The position numbers and the translations under genes were made by a program. From Microvirga sp. 3-52 (lineage in GTDB: Bacteria > Pseudomonadota > Alphaproteobacteria > Rhizobiales > Beijerinckiaceae): a stretch of DNA of 64,000 nt. The stretch spans positions 14,049 to 78,048 of the forward strand of contig NZ_JAHAMK010000020.1 in assembly GCF_018383585.1 (NCBI RefSeq), given 5' to 3'. This document shows, one piece after another, positions 56,968 to 64,000 of the stretch. The first letter of the stretch is position 1; the number at the start of each line of letters is the position of its first letter. The notes beneath the pieces are model-generated. The model searched no databases. It was not told the origin of the DNA and saw only the letters and a list, made by a program, of their open reading frames with translations.

Positions 56968-58125
56968 ATGGTTGAGACGACAGTACAAGTGAGTCCTCGT
57001 GAGCAAGCAGAACAAGCTCGCGATGAAGTTCGTGGCTATCGCATCAACATGAAGTATCTTGGGATCGCCTTCGTCAGCGAAGGGATTGTGATCGTCCTGT
57101 CCCTGGTTGGAGCCGTCCTGTTCGCCATCCAGTATGGCCACAATGACTGGGTTTTGATGGGCTTCATGTTCCTGGCTCCCATCGGGTACGCCGTGGTCGA
57201 GTTGACCCGCGTCCCGCTGGCGATCCTGGTCCGGACGCAGCCGAACTATTTCCTGAAGCTCCTGTTCTTCATCGGCATCCTCTGCGCGAGCGCCGTGACC
57301 ACCAAGAGCCTGTCCCAGTTGGGCGAGATGATGTTCCGGCCCCGCATGATGGACGTGAACAAGGCCCGCCACGACTATCACGAGGCCATGGGCAAGCAGA
57401 ATGCCTTCCAGGGTGCGTATGCCGCCCGTAAGGAGGTTCTTGATCAGGCCAACAAGTCCCTGACCTCTGCCAATGAGGTCGCGGCCAAGCAGGTCGATGC
57501 CCTGAAAGATACCGGCAAGGTCCAGATGTGCCCCACGACCTATACCTACCGGGATCGCAACGGCAAGACCCAGCGCGGCACCCGCACGGTTCCCTGCCCC
57601 GAGTCGGCAGCCTCCAAGGCCATTCGTGGTCAGATGGCGGACCAGCAGGGCTCGGTGACGGCAGCCCGCCTGGATGTCGATCAGGCCCAGAAGAACCTGC
57701 AAGCCCTTGGAACGGCGGAAGAGGTCGATGCCAACGTCATTGCTACCAGGAAGGTCTATGACGACGCCATCGCCCATTCGCAGCTTCACGCCTTCACCGG
57801 CATGTTCTTCGCCAAGGACCCGGCGGATGTGACCGAGGGCGAGCTTTTCAACTTCCTGCGCCTGTTCGTCTTCGTCCCGGCAATCTGCGCCTCTCTGGCC
57901 TCCACGCTGCTCGCCATGGGCTCCGTCACCCGGATCAAGCCGAAGAAGATCGCCCAGGTCGCTGCCGTCAAGGCCGCCCGCAGCGGTGTTCCGCTGACTG
58001 GTGGCCGGTATGTTCTTGACCCCCTCCACAAAGTAGTAGTGGAGAAGGCTATCGATTCTGTAGTTGATGGAGTGAAGAAGCCCGAGCCCTCTCCTCAAGC
58101 GACTTCAAACCTCAAAGTCGCATAA
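56968..58125 (+). CDS. Four-TM coiled-coil membrane protein, unknown function
   Basis: A 385-residue protein with membrane segments at about 30-55, 60-86, 93-112 and 290-315. Between TM3 and TM4 is a long, helical, coiled-coil-prone domain (about 120-280) that includes a small Cys pair region (MCPTTYTYRDRNGKT...VPCPES). AGAGA precedes the ATG. The next gene starts 11 bases after its stop. No family recognised; the shape suggests a structural or sensor component in the inner membrane. Confidence 0.78.
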   Translation: MVETTVQVSPREQAEQARDEVRGYRINMKYLGIAFVSEGIVIVLSLVGAVLFAIQYGHNDWVLMGFMFLAPIGYAVVELTRVPLAILVRTQPNYFLKLLFFIGILCASAVTTKSLSQLGEMMFRPRMMDVNKARHDYHEAMGKQNAFQGAYAARKEVLDQANKSLTSANEVAAKQVDALKDTGKVQMCPTTYTYRDRNGKTQRGTRTVPCPESAASKAIRGQMADQQGSVTAARLDVDQAQKNLQALGTAEEVDANVIATRKVYDDAIAHSQLHAFTGMFFAKDPADVTEGELFNFLRLFVFVPAICASLASTLLAMGSVTRIKPKKIAQVAAVKAARSGVPLTGGRYVLDPLHKVVVEKAIDSVVDGVKKPEPSPQATSNLKVA

Positions 58126-58136
58126 GAGAGGCCCTC

Positions 58137-59198
58137 GTGTCCGCACCAAACTACGTTTTCGAAGGCACGGAAGAGCAGAAGGCCTATGCGGCGGAGATGG
58201 TCAACAACCGCCTCCGCTCCGAATCCCGCCTCCTGAACGCCAAGGCCGGGCTCTGGTGGCTCAGTGGGGCAGGAGTGCTCCTGGCCTTGCTCGGCCTGGG
58301 TGTCGGCCTCGGCTTCTGGGGATATGCCCGCTACGCCGATGTGAGTTCGACCGCCGACAAGCTCGCCGACACGCTCGCGCAGGTCCTGTCGAAAGTGACT
58401 GTCGAAGCTAAAGGCGAGGTCTCCTTGCGGGACGGTGAGATGGTCCTGCTCGATGCCAATGGCCAGACCGTGAAGGTGGAGCCCGGCGGCACTGTTGCCC
58501 TTCAGCCCGGTGGTATCGTCGCTCGTCAACCGGGCGGCACGGTGCGCGTCGAGGATGGCCCGGCCATGGTCAGCAGCACCGACCAGACCTTCAAGCCGAC
58601 CCAGCGCCAGCTTTATGGCTCGAACCCGACGCCGGAGCAGTTGAAGGAGGTCGTGGAGTTCACGCGGTTCACGAGAGCCCAGTACGGCAAGGGGACCGTG
58701 CACACCGGCTGGAACTATCAGTCGAGCCGGGACGACGCGCCCTCCGAGCAGTACTGCTACTATATCGAGTCGAACCCTGGCGTTGGGGAAACCAAGATCA
58801 ATCTCGCCCAAGACGGGGTTCTGATCCCTGGCTCCAGTGATATGGTCAACAAGGCCGACGCCGCACGGTTCTGCCGCTGGTTCGACAGTTCGGCGACCAA
58901 GATGACGGCTAACGCGCCCGTCTCCACGCCTGCGGTCACCGGGCCTGCTCCGAAGACGGGACTGAGCCGTCCGATGCCTCCTCCCGGAACGGCCACCGCT
59001 GCGGACTGGCGCTCCTGGTGCAAGGACACCTACCCTGACTCGATCCAGAACTGGTGCATGACCACGTTCGCGCCCACGAACCCGAGGCCGCAACCGATCA
59101 CGGAACCGGCCCCGGCGCAGCCTCCTAAGGCTGACCCCAAGGTTCCCGTGGTCAATGAGCGACTGCGGATGGACCCGGTTCAGCGAAAGGTCCTTTGA
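58137..59198 (+). CDS. Single-TM periplasmic-anchored protein, unknown function
   Basis: 353 residues from GTG 58137 (GAGG just upstream). A cytoplasmic N-terminus (about 1-38), one membrane helix (about 39-66), a short coiled region, then repeats VEPGGTVALQPGGIVARQPGGTVRVE (about 118-143), a folded domain with YCYYIESNPG...RFCRWFD (two Cys) and a Pro-rich tail with another Cys pair (WCKDTYPDSIQNWCMTTF). It is co-oriented with and 11 bases from the upstream membrane protein. Function unknown. Confidence 0.78.
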   Translation: MSAPNYVFEGTEEQKAYAAEMVNNRLRSESRLLNAKAGLWWLSGAGVLLALLGLGVGLGFWGYARYADVSSTADKLADTLAQVLSKVTVEAKGEVSLRDGEMVLLDANGQTVKVEPGGTVALQPGGIVARQPGGTVRVEDGPAMVSSTDQTFKPTQRQLYGSNPTPEQLKEVVEFTRFTRAQYGKGTVHTGWNYQSSRDDAPSEQYCYYIESNPGVGETKINLAQDGVLIPGSSDMVNKADAARFCRWFDSSATKMTANAPVSTPAVTGPAPKTGLSRPMPPPGTATAADWRSWCKDTYPDSIQNWCMTTFAPTNPRPQPITEPAPAQPPKADPKVPVVNERLRMDPVQRKVL

Positions 59199-59287
59199 TC
59201 CCGCACCATGCAACGCTGCTGATGGTGAATGGAATGAACTTGAACATGTCGGTTCGGAAATGCTTCCGGGCGGACTATCGATTTTCT

Positions 59288-60763
59288 ATGCAGAAGGTAC
59301 AGATCGTGAAGCGCGTGTTCGCTACCGCCATTGCCGCTGCCTTACTGACAGTTCCAGCCCTCGCACAGACGGGCAGAGATCGACCCTATTTTAATGATGC
59401 TGCGCTCGATTGGAAAGAACTCGATCCCTACCAACGGGTTCGCCTTCAGGTCTATTTGACGGCAGATGGTTATTGGAGCGGTGTACCGAACCAAGACTTT
59501 GGTAACCGGCTATACGACGCCATGGCAAAATTCCAGGCCGATCATGGTTTTCCTATCGCCGGTATGCTGACGGACGAGCAGATCGCTGTGCTGACGAAAG
59601 AGGCCGAGCCGAACCTGCGCCTCTGGGGTCTGCAAGAGATCGCGCATCCGGATCGGGGCGTTCCGATCTGGGTTCCGATGGGTTTAGGGCTCACTCAGAA
59701 CCGGACTCGCGAAGGCTACGAATTCAATGACCCGCAGAAGCGGGTGTTCATGGCCTACAAGTACCTCGGCAATGTTGGCCTTAAGCAGGTTCATGACTAC
59801 CTGTTGCAACAGGCGGTCGCGGATGGTTCAACCGTCCATTACGAGGTCCTGAAGAAGGATTTTTTTGTCGTGGCCGTCTACAAAGACGGTATCACCCGCT
59901 ACATACGTTACCATCTTGATGGCACCGGCCTGCTTGGCTTCGCGTTCGCCTGGAATGACGACGGCGCGAAAATCTACGGTGAGCGGATCGTGACCCTGGT
60001 ATCGTCGTCCCTGTGGGCGGTCGCCAACGGGGCTCCCTTTGTTACGCCTCCCACAGTCGTCCAGGAAGCAGCCAATCCCCCGGCGCAGCGCCTTGTTCCG
60101 AAAGAAGCTCCAAAGGCTGAGGCAGAGAAAGGCGCGGGCGGCGTGAAGTCCGGGACCGGCTTCTTCGTCACGAACTCCGGCTTCATCCTCACCAACAACC
60201 ACGTGATTAACGGCTGCTCCAACGTGGCGGTGGTTTCCGACGACTACCAACCTACTCCGGCGAGGATTGTTGGGACCGACCCGACCAACGATCTGGCCCT
60301 ACTTCAAGCCAACATCGTTCCCGGCACCGTTGCAACCTTGCGGCCTAATGCCCGTCTCGGTGAATCGGTTGCTGTGTTCGGGTATCCCTTGTCGGAGGTC
60401 TTGGCGAGTTCAGGCAACTTCACGCTAGGTAGCGTCACGGCATTGGCCGGTCTACGGGACGATACCCGTCACTTACAAATCCAGGCCCCGGTCCAGAGCG
60501 GTAACAGCGGTGGTCCGCTGCTCGATGCCAGTGGAAATGTGATCGGCGTTGTGGTGGCCATGATGGATGCCAAGCGCATGCTCGAAGTGACTGACACCCT
60601 GCCTCAGAACATCAACTTCGCGATCAAGACGAGCGTGGCGGCGAATTTCCTCGAAAGTAAAGGGGTCCAGTATGCTGTGGCGTCCTCTAACACGAATCCG
60701 ATGAAGCCGGAGGATATCGCAGAGCGGGCAAAGAAGGTCAGTGTGATGGTGGTCTGCAAATAG
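59288..60763 (+). CDS. Secreted peptidoglycan-binding / trypsin-like serine protease
   Basis: 491 residues. ATG 59288 gives a good signal peptide (QKVQIVKRVFATAIAAALLTVPALAQ), though frames open upstream to TTG 59195 overlap the previous stop. A PG_binding_1-like domain lies at about 40-100 (DGYWSGVPNQDFGNRLYDAMAKFQ). A linker domain follows, then a Deg-type trypsin domain (about 285-480) with the complete triad His305 (TNNHVI), Asp335 (NDLALL) and Ser407 (GNSGGP). There is no PDZ domain. It probably acts on proteins at the cell wall, likely together with the two upstream membrane proteins (inference). Confidence 0.88.
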   Translation: MQKVQIVKRVFATAIAAALLTVPALAQTGRDRPYFNDAALDWKELDPYQRVRLQVYLTADGYWSGVPNQDFGNRLYDAMAKFQADHGFPIAGMLTDEQIAVLTKEAEPNLRLWGLQEIAHPDRGVPIWVPMGLGLTQNRTREGYEFNDPQKRVFMAYKYLGNVGLKQVHDYLLQQAVADGSTVHYEVLKKDFFVVAVYKDGITRYIRYHLDGTGLLGFAFAWNDDGAKIYGERIVTLVSSSLWAVANGAPFVTPPTVVQEAANPPAQRLVPKEAPKAEAEKGAGGVKSGTGFFVTNSGFILTNNHVINGCSNVAVVSDDYQPTPARIVGTDPTNDLALLQANIVPGTVATLRPNARLGESVAVFGYPLSEVLASSGNFTLGSVTALAGLRDDTRHLQIQAPVQSGNSGGPLLDASGNVIGVVVAMMDAKRMLEVTDTLPQNINFAIKTSVAANFLESKGVQYAVASSNTNPMKPEDIAERAKKVSVMVVCK

Positions 60764-60774
60764 GAGAATAGCCT

Positions 60775-61032
60775 ATGTACATCCGTAAGCACGAAGACGG
60801 GTCATTCGTCGCCGAACTCGGCTGGTCCGATCCCCTCGTGACATTCCCCTCGTCCATCGACCACGACCGCGTCGTTCTTCATCGCGAGGTCCGGTCCTGG
60901 TTGGAGGAGAACACGCCCCTGTCCCAAGTGCGGGAAGGCGAGAAGGAAGTGGCGATTGCCTTCGTGAACGAGGAAGACGCCTGGGCTTTCAACAGCCGTT
61001 GGGGCCAGATCGAACAGGTTGCCGCAGAGTAA
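60775..61032 (+). CDS. Small acidic protein of unknown function
   Basis: 85 residues, soluble, acidic, with no signal peptide or Cys: WSDPLVTFPSSIDHDRVVLHREVRSWLEENTP and VAIAFVNEEDAWAFNSRWG. AGGAG lies 8 bases before ATG 60775, and the gene begins 11 bases after the protease stop, supporting co-transcription. It does not match any family that I can name. Confidence 0.75.
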   Translation: MYIRKHEDGSFVAELGWSDPLVTFPSSIDHDRVVLHREVRSWLEENTPLSQVREGEKEVAIAFVNEEDAWAFNSRWGQIEQVAAE

Positions 61033-61066
61033 TTTGCGGCCCCACCCCTCAATCCGTGGAGAAAAC

Positions 61067-61366
61067 ATGTTCAAGTGTATGGCTGCTGGTACCCTGTCCC
61101 TGTTCCTGTTTGCGTCTGAGCCTGCCTTGGCACAGACCACGCTCCGAGTCATGGGAGTTCGCAAGAACGATGTTCTCAACATTCGGGAGTTCCCGACGAA
61201 CCAGAGCCGGATCGTCGGGGTGATCCCACCCGACGGTACCGGCATTGCGACAACTGGTGAACGAGAAGGCAACTGGGTTTTCGTTCAATACAATGGTGTT
61301 GAAGGGTGGACTTATACGGCCTTCCTGTCGCGCGAGGTCCGGCGCGGCGGGCCTATGTCTGAGTAG
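61067..61366 (+). CDS. Secreted SH3-domain protein
   Basis: 99 residues. A signal peptide (FKCMAAGTLSLFLFASEPALAQ) is followed by one bacterial SH3 domain (about 25-92): VLNIREFPTNQSRIVGVIPPDGTGI and WVFVQYNGVEGWTYTAFLSRE, the usual NVR.gpst..vig.l and W..V...g..GWv...yL pattern. Such domains often bind cell-wall peptides. GGAG precedes ATG 61067. It is the last member of the five-gene run. Confidence 0.85.
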   Translation: MFKCMAAGTLSLFLFASEPALAQTTLRVMGVRKNDVLNIREFPTNQSRIVGVIPPDGTGIATTGEREGNWVFVQYNGVEGWTYTAFLSREVRRGGPMSE

Positions 61367-61676
61367 GAGGCTGCCGCAGAATAATCACGCTGCGGTACTT
61401 GCCCCCGATCAGCAGATCGCTCCGATCAAGGAAGGCTCCGGTGTGATGCATCGCACAGCAGCCAGTGTCTCACTGGAGGGCCGGACGGAGTGGCCGAGAG
61501 GCGGGGTGAGCGTCGTGAAGGATAAACGTCCCGTCTGGAAGATCACATAGCATCCAAGGTCCGCCCCCGCCGAGGCACCCTCAGCAACTGCGGCATTCCC
61601 TTAGTTCGTCGTTCAGCATTTTGAAGTATCGTACCGCTCAAAATGAAAGCAACGTTGTTCTATTGGGCAAGCCCTC
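61367..61676. other. Intergenic gap before the sensor gene
   Basis: 310 bases. A short plus-strand frame ends at 61550 but has no convincing start or family. I see no terminator hairpin and no clear promoter. Confidence 0.4.
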
Positions 61677-64000
61677 ATGTCGCCGCCTGTTACCGAGAGT
61701 GGCCTCCCTCGTTGGACGGAGTCAGATCGTCTGGCCACTCTTCGAACTTATGAGATTCTCGATACCGAACCGGAGGCTGCCTTCGACAATCTCGCAAAGA
61801 TTGCCGCCCACGTCTGCGATGCTCCAATTGCTTTCATCTCCCTCGTCGATGAGAAGCGGCAGTGGTTCAAGTGCGAGATCGGCTTGAACGGGCTACAGCA
61901 GACCCCGCGCGAGATGGCTATCTGTGCCCACGCCATCCTCCAGTCAGACGTGTTCGTCGTTCCCGATACCACCAACGACCCTCGATTTGCCGGTAACCCT
62001 CTGGTCACAGGCGACCTGCACGTGCGCTTCTATGCCGGGGCTCCCCTTGTGACGGACGAGGGCCTACCCCTCGGCACACTCTGCATCCTCGACAACACGC
62101 CCCGTCCTAGCGGTCTCACGCCGTTTCAGACAGAGACCCTGGTTGCTCTTGCGGGTACCGTGGTAGACCACCTTAAGTTCAGAAGGATCAACAAGGTCCT
62201 CGAGCAGCACAAAAGGGAATTGATAACCCTCACTAACGCACTGCCGCAGATGATCTGGTCGGCTTGCCCGGACAAGCGCTCCGATCATAAGAACAGACGG
62301 TGGTACGAGTTTACCGGGATGGAGCCCGGTTCCGCCGGGGCGAACCACTGGGCCGACCTCATTCATCCCGAAGACCGGGAGCAGGTCGCAGCACTCTGGC
62401 GGCATTCTCTCCAGACGGGCGAGCCATACGAATGTCGTTACCGCCAGCGCCACCACTCGGGCGAGTACCGTTGGATTCTGTCCCGAGGCAACCCCGTATT
62501 CGATGATGAACAGCAGGTAAGACGGTGGTACGGAACCAATACGGACATCCACGAGTGGAAGAAAGCCGAAGAAGCTCTCGTTGAGAGCGAGAATCGTTAT
62601 CGCGCCTTGATCGAGGCGAGCACCGCACTTGTCTGGCGCGCCGGGCCGGATGGTTCCATCATCCATGGTTCCCCTCAGTGGAAGGCACTCACCGGACAGG
62701 AACCTGAAAGGTCCGAAGGACACGGCTGGTTGGAGGCCGTTCACCCGGATGATCGGGATCAGGTGACAGCCGTATGGCATCAAGCTCGCGCCGATTGCCA
62801 ATTGCTGCTGAACGAGTTTCGCCTCGGCAACAGCAGCGGGGAATACCGCTGGGTCCGCGCCAGAGGCGTTCCGCTGCTCAACGCGGACGGCAGTGTTCGA
62901 GAGTGGGTCGGTACCCTAGCCGACGTTCATGACCGGAAGCAGGCTGAGGACAGGCTCCGGGCCAGTGAAGAAAGGCTCCGGCTTGCAATTGAAGCAACAT
63001 CTCTCGGCATCTGGGACATCGACCTCGTCACAGGTGAACGTCAATGGACCCCGGAGGCCCGAAAAATCCTGGGCATCGCAGCCGATTCTCCGATCACATC
63101 CGAGACGTTCCTGCCGTGCGTTCATCCTGACGACCGCGACCGCGTCAAAAAGTGGTTTGCCCGGCGCTCTCCCAATGGAGCACGAACCTATCAGGACCAC
63201 TTCCGCATCATTCCGCCAGGGGCTGGAGAGGAGAGATGGATTGCCGCACTTGGCCGCGATGCCCTAGATGAGAATGATCAGCCCATTCGAAAGATCGGAA
63301 CGGTCCAGGACATCACTGAGCGCAAGCGCGCCGAAGCTGAACTTGCTGAGAAGGCGGCGCTTCTTGAAGCGATTCTGGAGCACATGGACCAGGGCCTGAT
63401 CATGGCGGATGCTGTCGACAGGGTGACGGTCTATAACAGACGCGCTCTAAACCTCCTCGATCTGCCGTCTGAGTTCATGGAAGATGGCCCTCTCGTTCAG
63501 GAGGTAAAAGCAGTCCAGAAGCGCATGGGGGATATCGCCCCTGAAGACAATGAGCTTCTGAAGTCAGCACAGACCGGAGGCTTCCTTTCCGATCCAAGCA
63601 TCTACGAGCGAACCCGGAAAAACGGCACTGTTCTTGAAATCAGGACGGTACCACTCCCTGATGGTGGCGCAGTCCGCACCTACACCGACATAACCGCCAG
63701 AAGGGAAGCAGAAGGTGCACTTCGCGCCAGCGAGGAGCGTCTCCGCCTCGCTTTCCAGGCGGGTCGGATGTTCGCCTGGGAGCAGGACCTGATAACGAAC
63801 CATGTCACCCGCTCGCAGCACACAGTCGAGTGGCTCGGAATTGGTTCTGGTCCGATCTCCGAATTCGTTGAGCGGTTCCATCCTGACGATCAGCATCTGC
63901 GTGAGCAATTTCTCGACCGTATCCTGGAGAGCGGCTCCGGCACGATGGAGTTCCGCTACATGCTTCCAGGCGGAAAGGCGTTGTGGCTTGGAACCCGAGG
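61677..64000 (+). CDS. GAF and multi-PAS sensor protein (5' part; runs off the window)
   Basis: An uninterrupted frame of 774 codons from ATG 61677 to the window end, so the stop and C-terminus are missing. A GAF domain at about residues 25-165 has the classic RLATLRTYEILDTEPEAAFDNLAKIAA and VSLVDEKRQWFK-type features. At least five PAS/PAC units follow, starting near residues 182, 306, 435, 567 and 690; PAC ends such as GTNTDIHEWKKAEEAL, GTLADVHDRKQAEDRL and GTVQDITERKRAEAEL are visible. The fourth (ILEHMDQGLIMADA) is of the PAS-7 type. Proteins of this layout usually end in an HWE or HisKA kinase, or a GGDEF domain; which is not visible. No membrane segment is seen, so it is probably cytoplasmic. 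Confidence 0.88.
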   Translation, partial: MSPPVTESGLPRWTESDRLATLRTYEILDTEPEAAFDNLAKIAAHVCDAPIAFISLVDEKRQWFKCEIGLNGLQQTPREMAICAHAILQSDVFVVPDTTNDPRFAGNPLVTGDLHVRFYAGAPLVTDEGLPLGTLCILDNTPRPSGLTPFQTETLVALAGTVVDHLKFRRINKVLEQHKRELITLTNALPQMIWSACPDKRSDHKNRRWYEFTGMEPGSAGANHWADLIHPEDREQVAALWRHSLQTGEPYECRYRQRHHSGEYRWILSRGNPVFDDEQQVRRWYGTNTDIHEWKKAEEALVESENRYRALIEASTALVWRAGPDGSIIHGSPQWKALTGQEPERSEGHGWLEAVHPDDRDQVTAVWHQARADCQLLLNEFRLGNSSGEYRWVRARGVPLLNADGSVREWVGTLADVHDRKQAEDRLRASEERLRLAIEATSLGIWDIDLVTGERQWTPEARKILGIAADSPITSETFLPCVHPDDRDRVKKWFARRSPNGARTYQDHFRIIPPGAGEERWIAALGRDALDENDQPIRKIGTVQDITERKRAEAELAEKAALLEAILEHMDQGLIMADAVDRVTVYNRRALNLLDLPSEFMEDGPLVQEVKAVQKRMGDIAPEDNELLKSAQTGGFLSDPSIYERTRKNGTVLEIRTVPLPDGGAVRTYTDITARREAEGALRASEERLRLAFQAGRMFAWEQDLITNHVTRSQHTVEWLGIGSGPISEFVERFHPDDQHLREQFLDRILESGSGTMEFRYMLPGGKALWLGTR

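Noticed and set aside
52290-64000. Insertion sequences or transposases in the island
   Set aside because: No transposase motif or terminal repeats were recognised; the integrase is the only mobility gene seen.

Overview
The window is high-GC chromosomal DNA of an alphaproteobacterium, most likely order Hyphomicrobiales (Rhizobiales) and possibly a Methylobacteriaceae/Microvirga-like genome. This is inferred from the PmtA-type phospholipid methyltransferase, HWE-family histidine kinases, DUF1127 and DUF2852 proteins, the rsmI-yraN / gshB / hemW / rdgB / rph / hrcA neighbourhood, and sigma-factor promoters of alphaproteobacterial type (GGAAC-N16/17-CGTT and CTTG-N18-CTKATAT). No species name can be proved from the sequence alone.

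Region 1 (1-13.5 kb): an Ada-like alkylation repair regulator with an SOS-type box far upstream, a secreted Cys-rich protein, a PhyH dioxygenase, a GFA-family protein, dnaK and dnaJ (with an RpoH-type promoter and a terminator between them), pmtA-pyrF (ATGA overlap), two tandem DUF1330 genes, dapB, gpmA, alkB, an exported protein and a TRIC-type channel. Region 2 (13.7-24.7 kb): grpE and glnD on the minus strand, an ssuA-ssuC-ssuB-osmC operon behind a near-perfect sigma70 promoter, an LpoA-like lipoprotein, rsmI-yraN, and a LysR / DUF1127 pair. Region 3 (24.7-37 kb): lipid kinase, gshB, hemW, TetR-DUF2852, a 0.6 kb cluster of palindromic repeats, rdgB-rph divergent from hrcA, an orphan HWE sensor kinase, a two-repeat exported protein and an APC permease. 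Region 4 (37-52 kb): lepA, an MFS transporter, an SDR, an ArsC-like protein, an orphan TRAP binding protein, a DUF1328 membrane peptide, a small SF1 helicase with an EamA exporter, and a stress block (histone-H1-like protein, PRC-barrel protein, SDR) in which all three genes have matches to the EcfG general-stress promoter; then mepA and msrA.

Region 5 (52.2-64 kb) is a genomic island. tRNA-Ser(GGA) is followed 98 bases later by a tyrosine integrase, then an AT-rich alpha/beta-hydrolase membrane protein that overlaps a convergent unknown gene, a secreted thermonuclease, a five-gene run of envelope proteins (coiled-coil membrane protein, single-TM protein, secreted PG-binding/trypsin-like protease, small acidic protein, secreted SH3 protein), and the start of a very large GAF/multi-PAS sensor protein that runs off the window. 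No second attachment site is seen, so the island is larger than the visible 11.7 kb.

Three dispersed palindromic repeat families fill many intergenic gaps of the core chromosome and are absent from the island. The most noteworthy signals are the EcfG mini-regulon at 46.9-48.3 kb, the matched RpoH promoters of dnaK and grpE, and the uncharacterised envelope-protease operon in the island.
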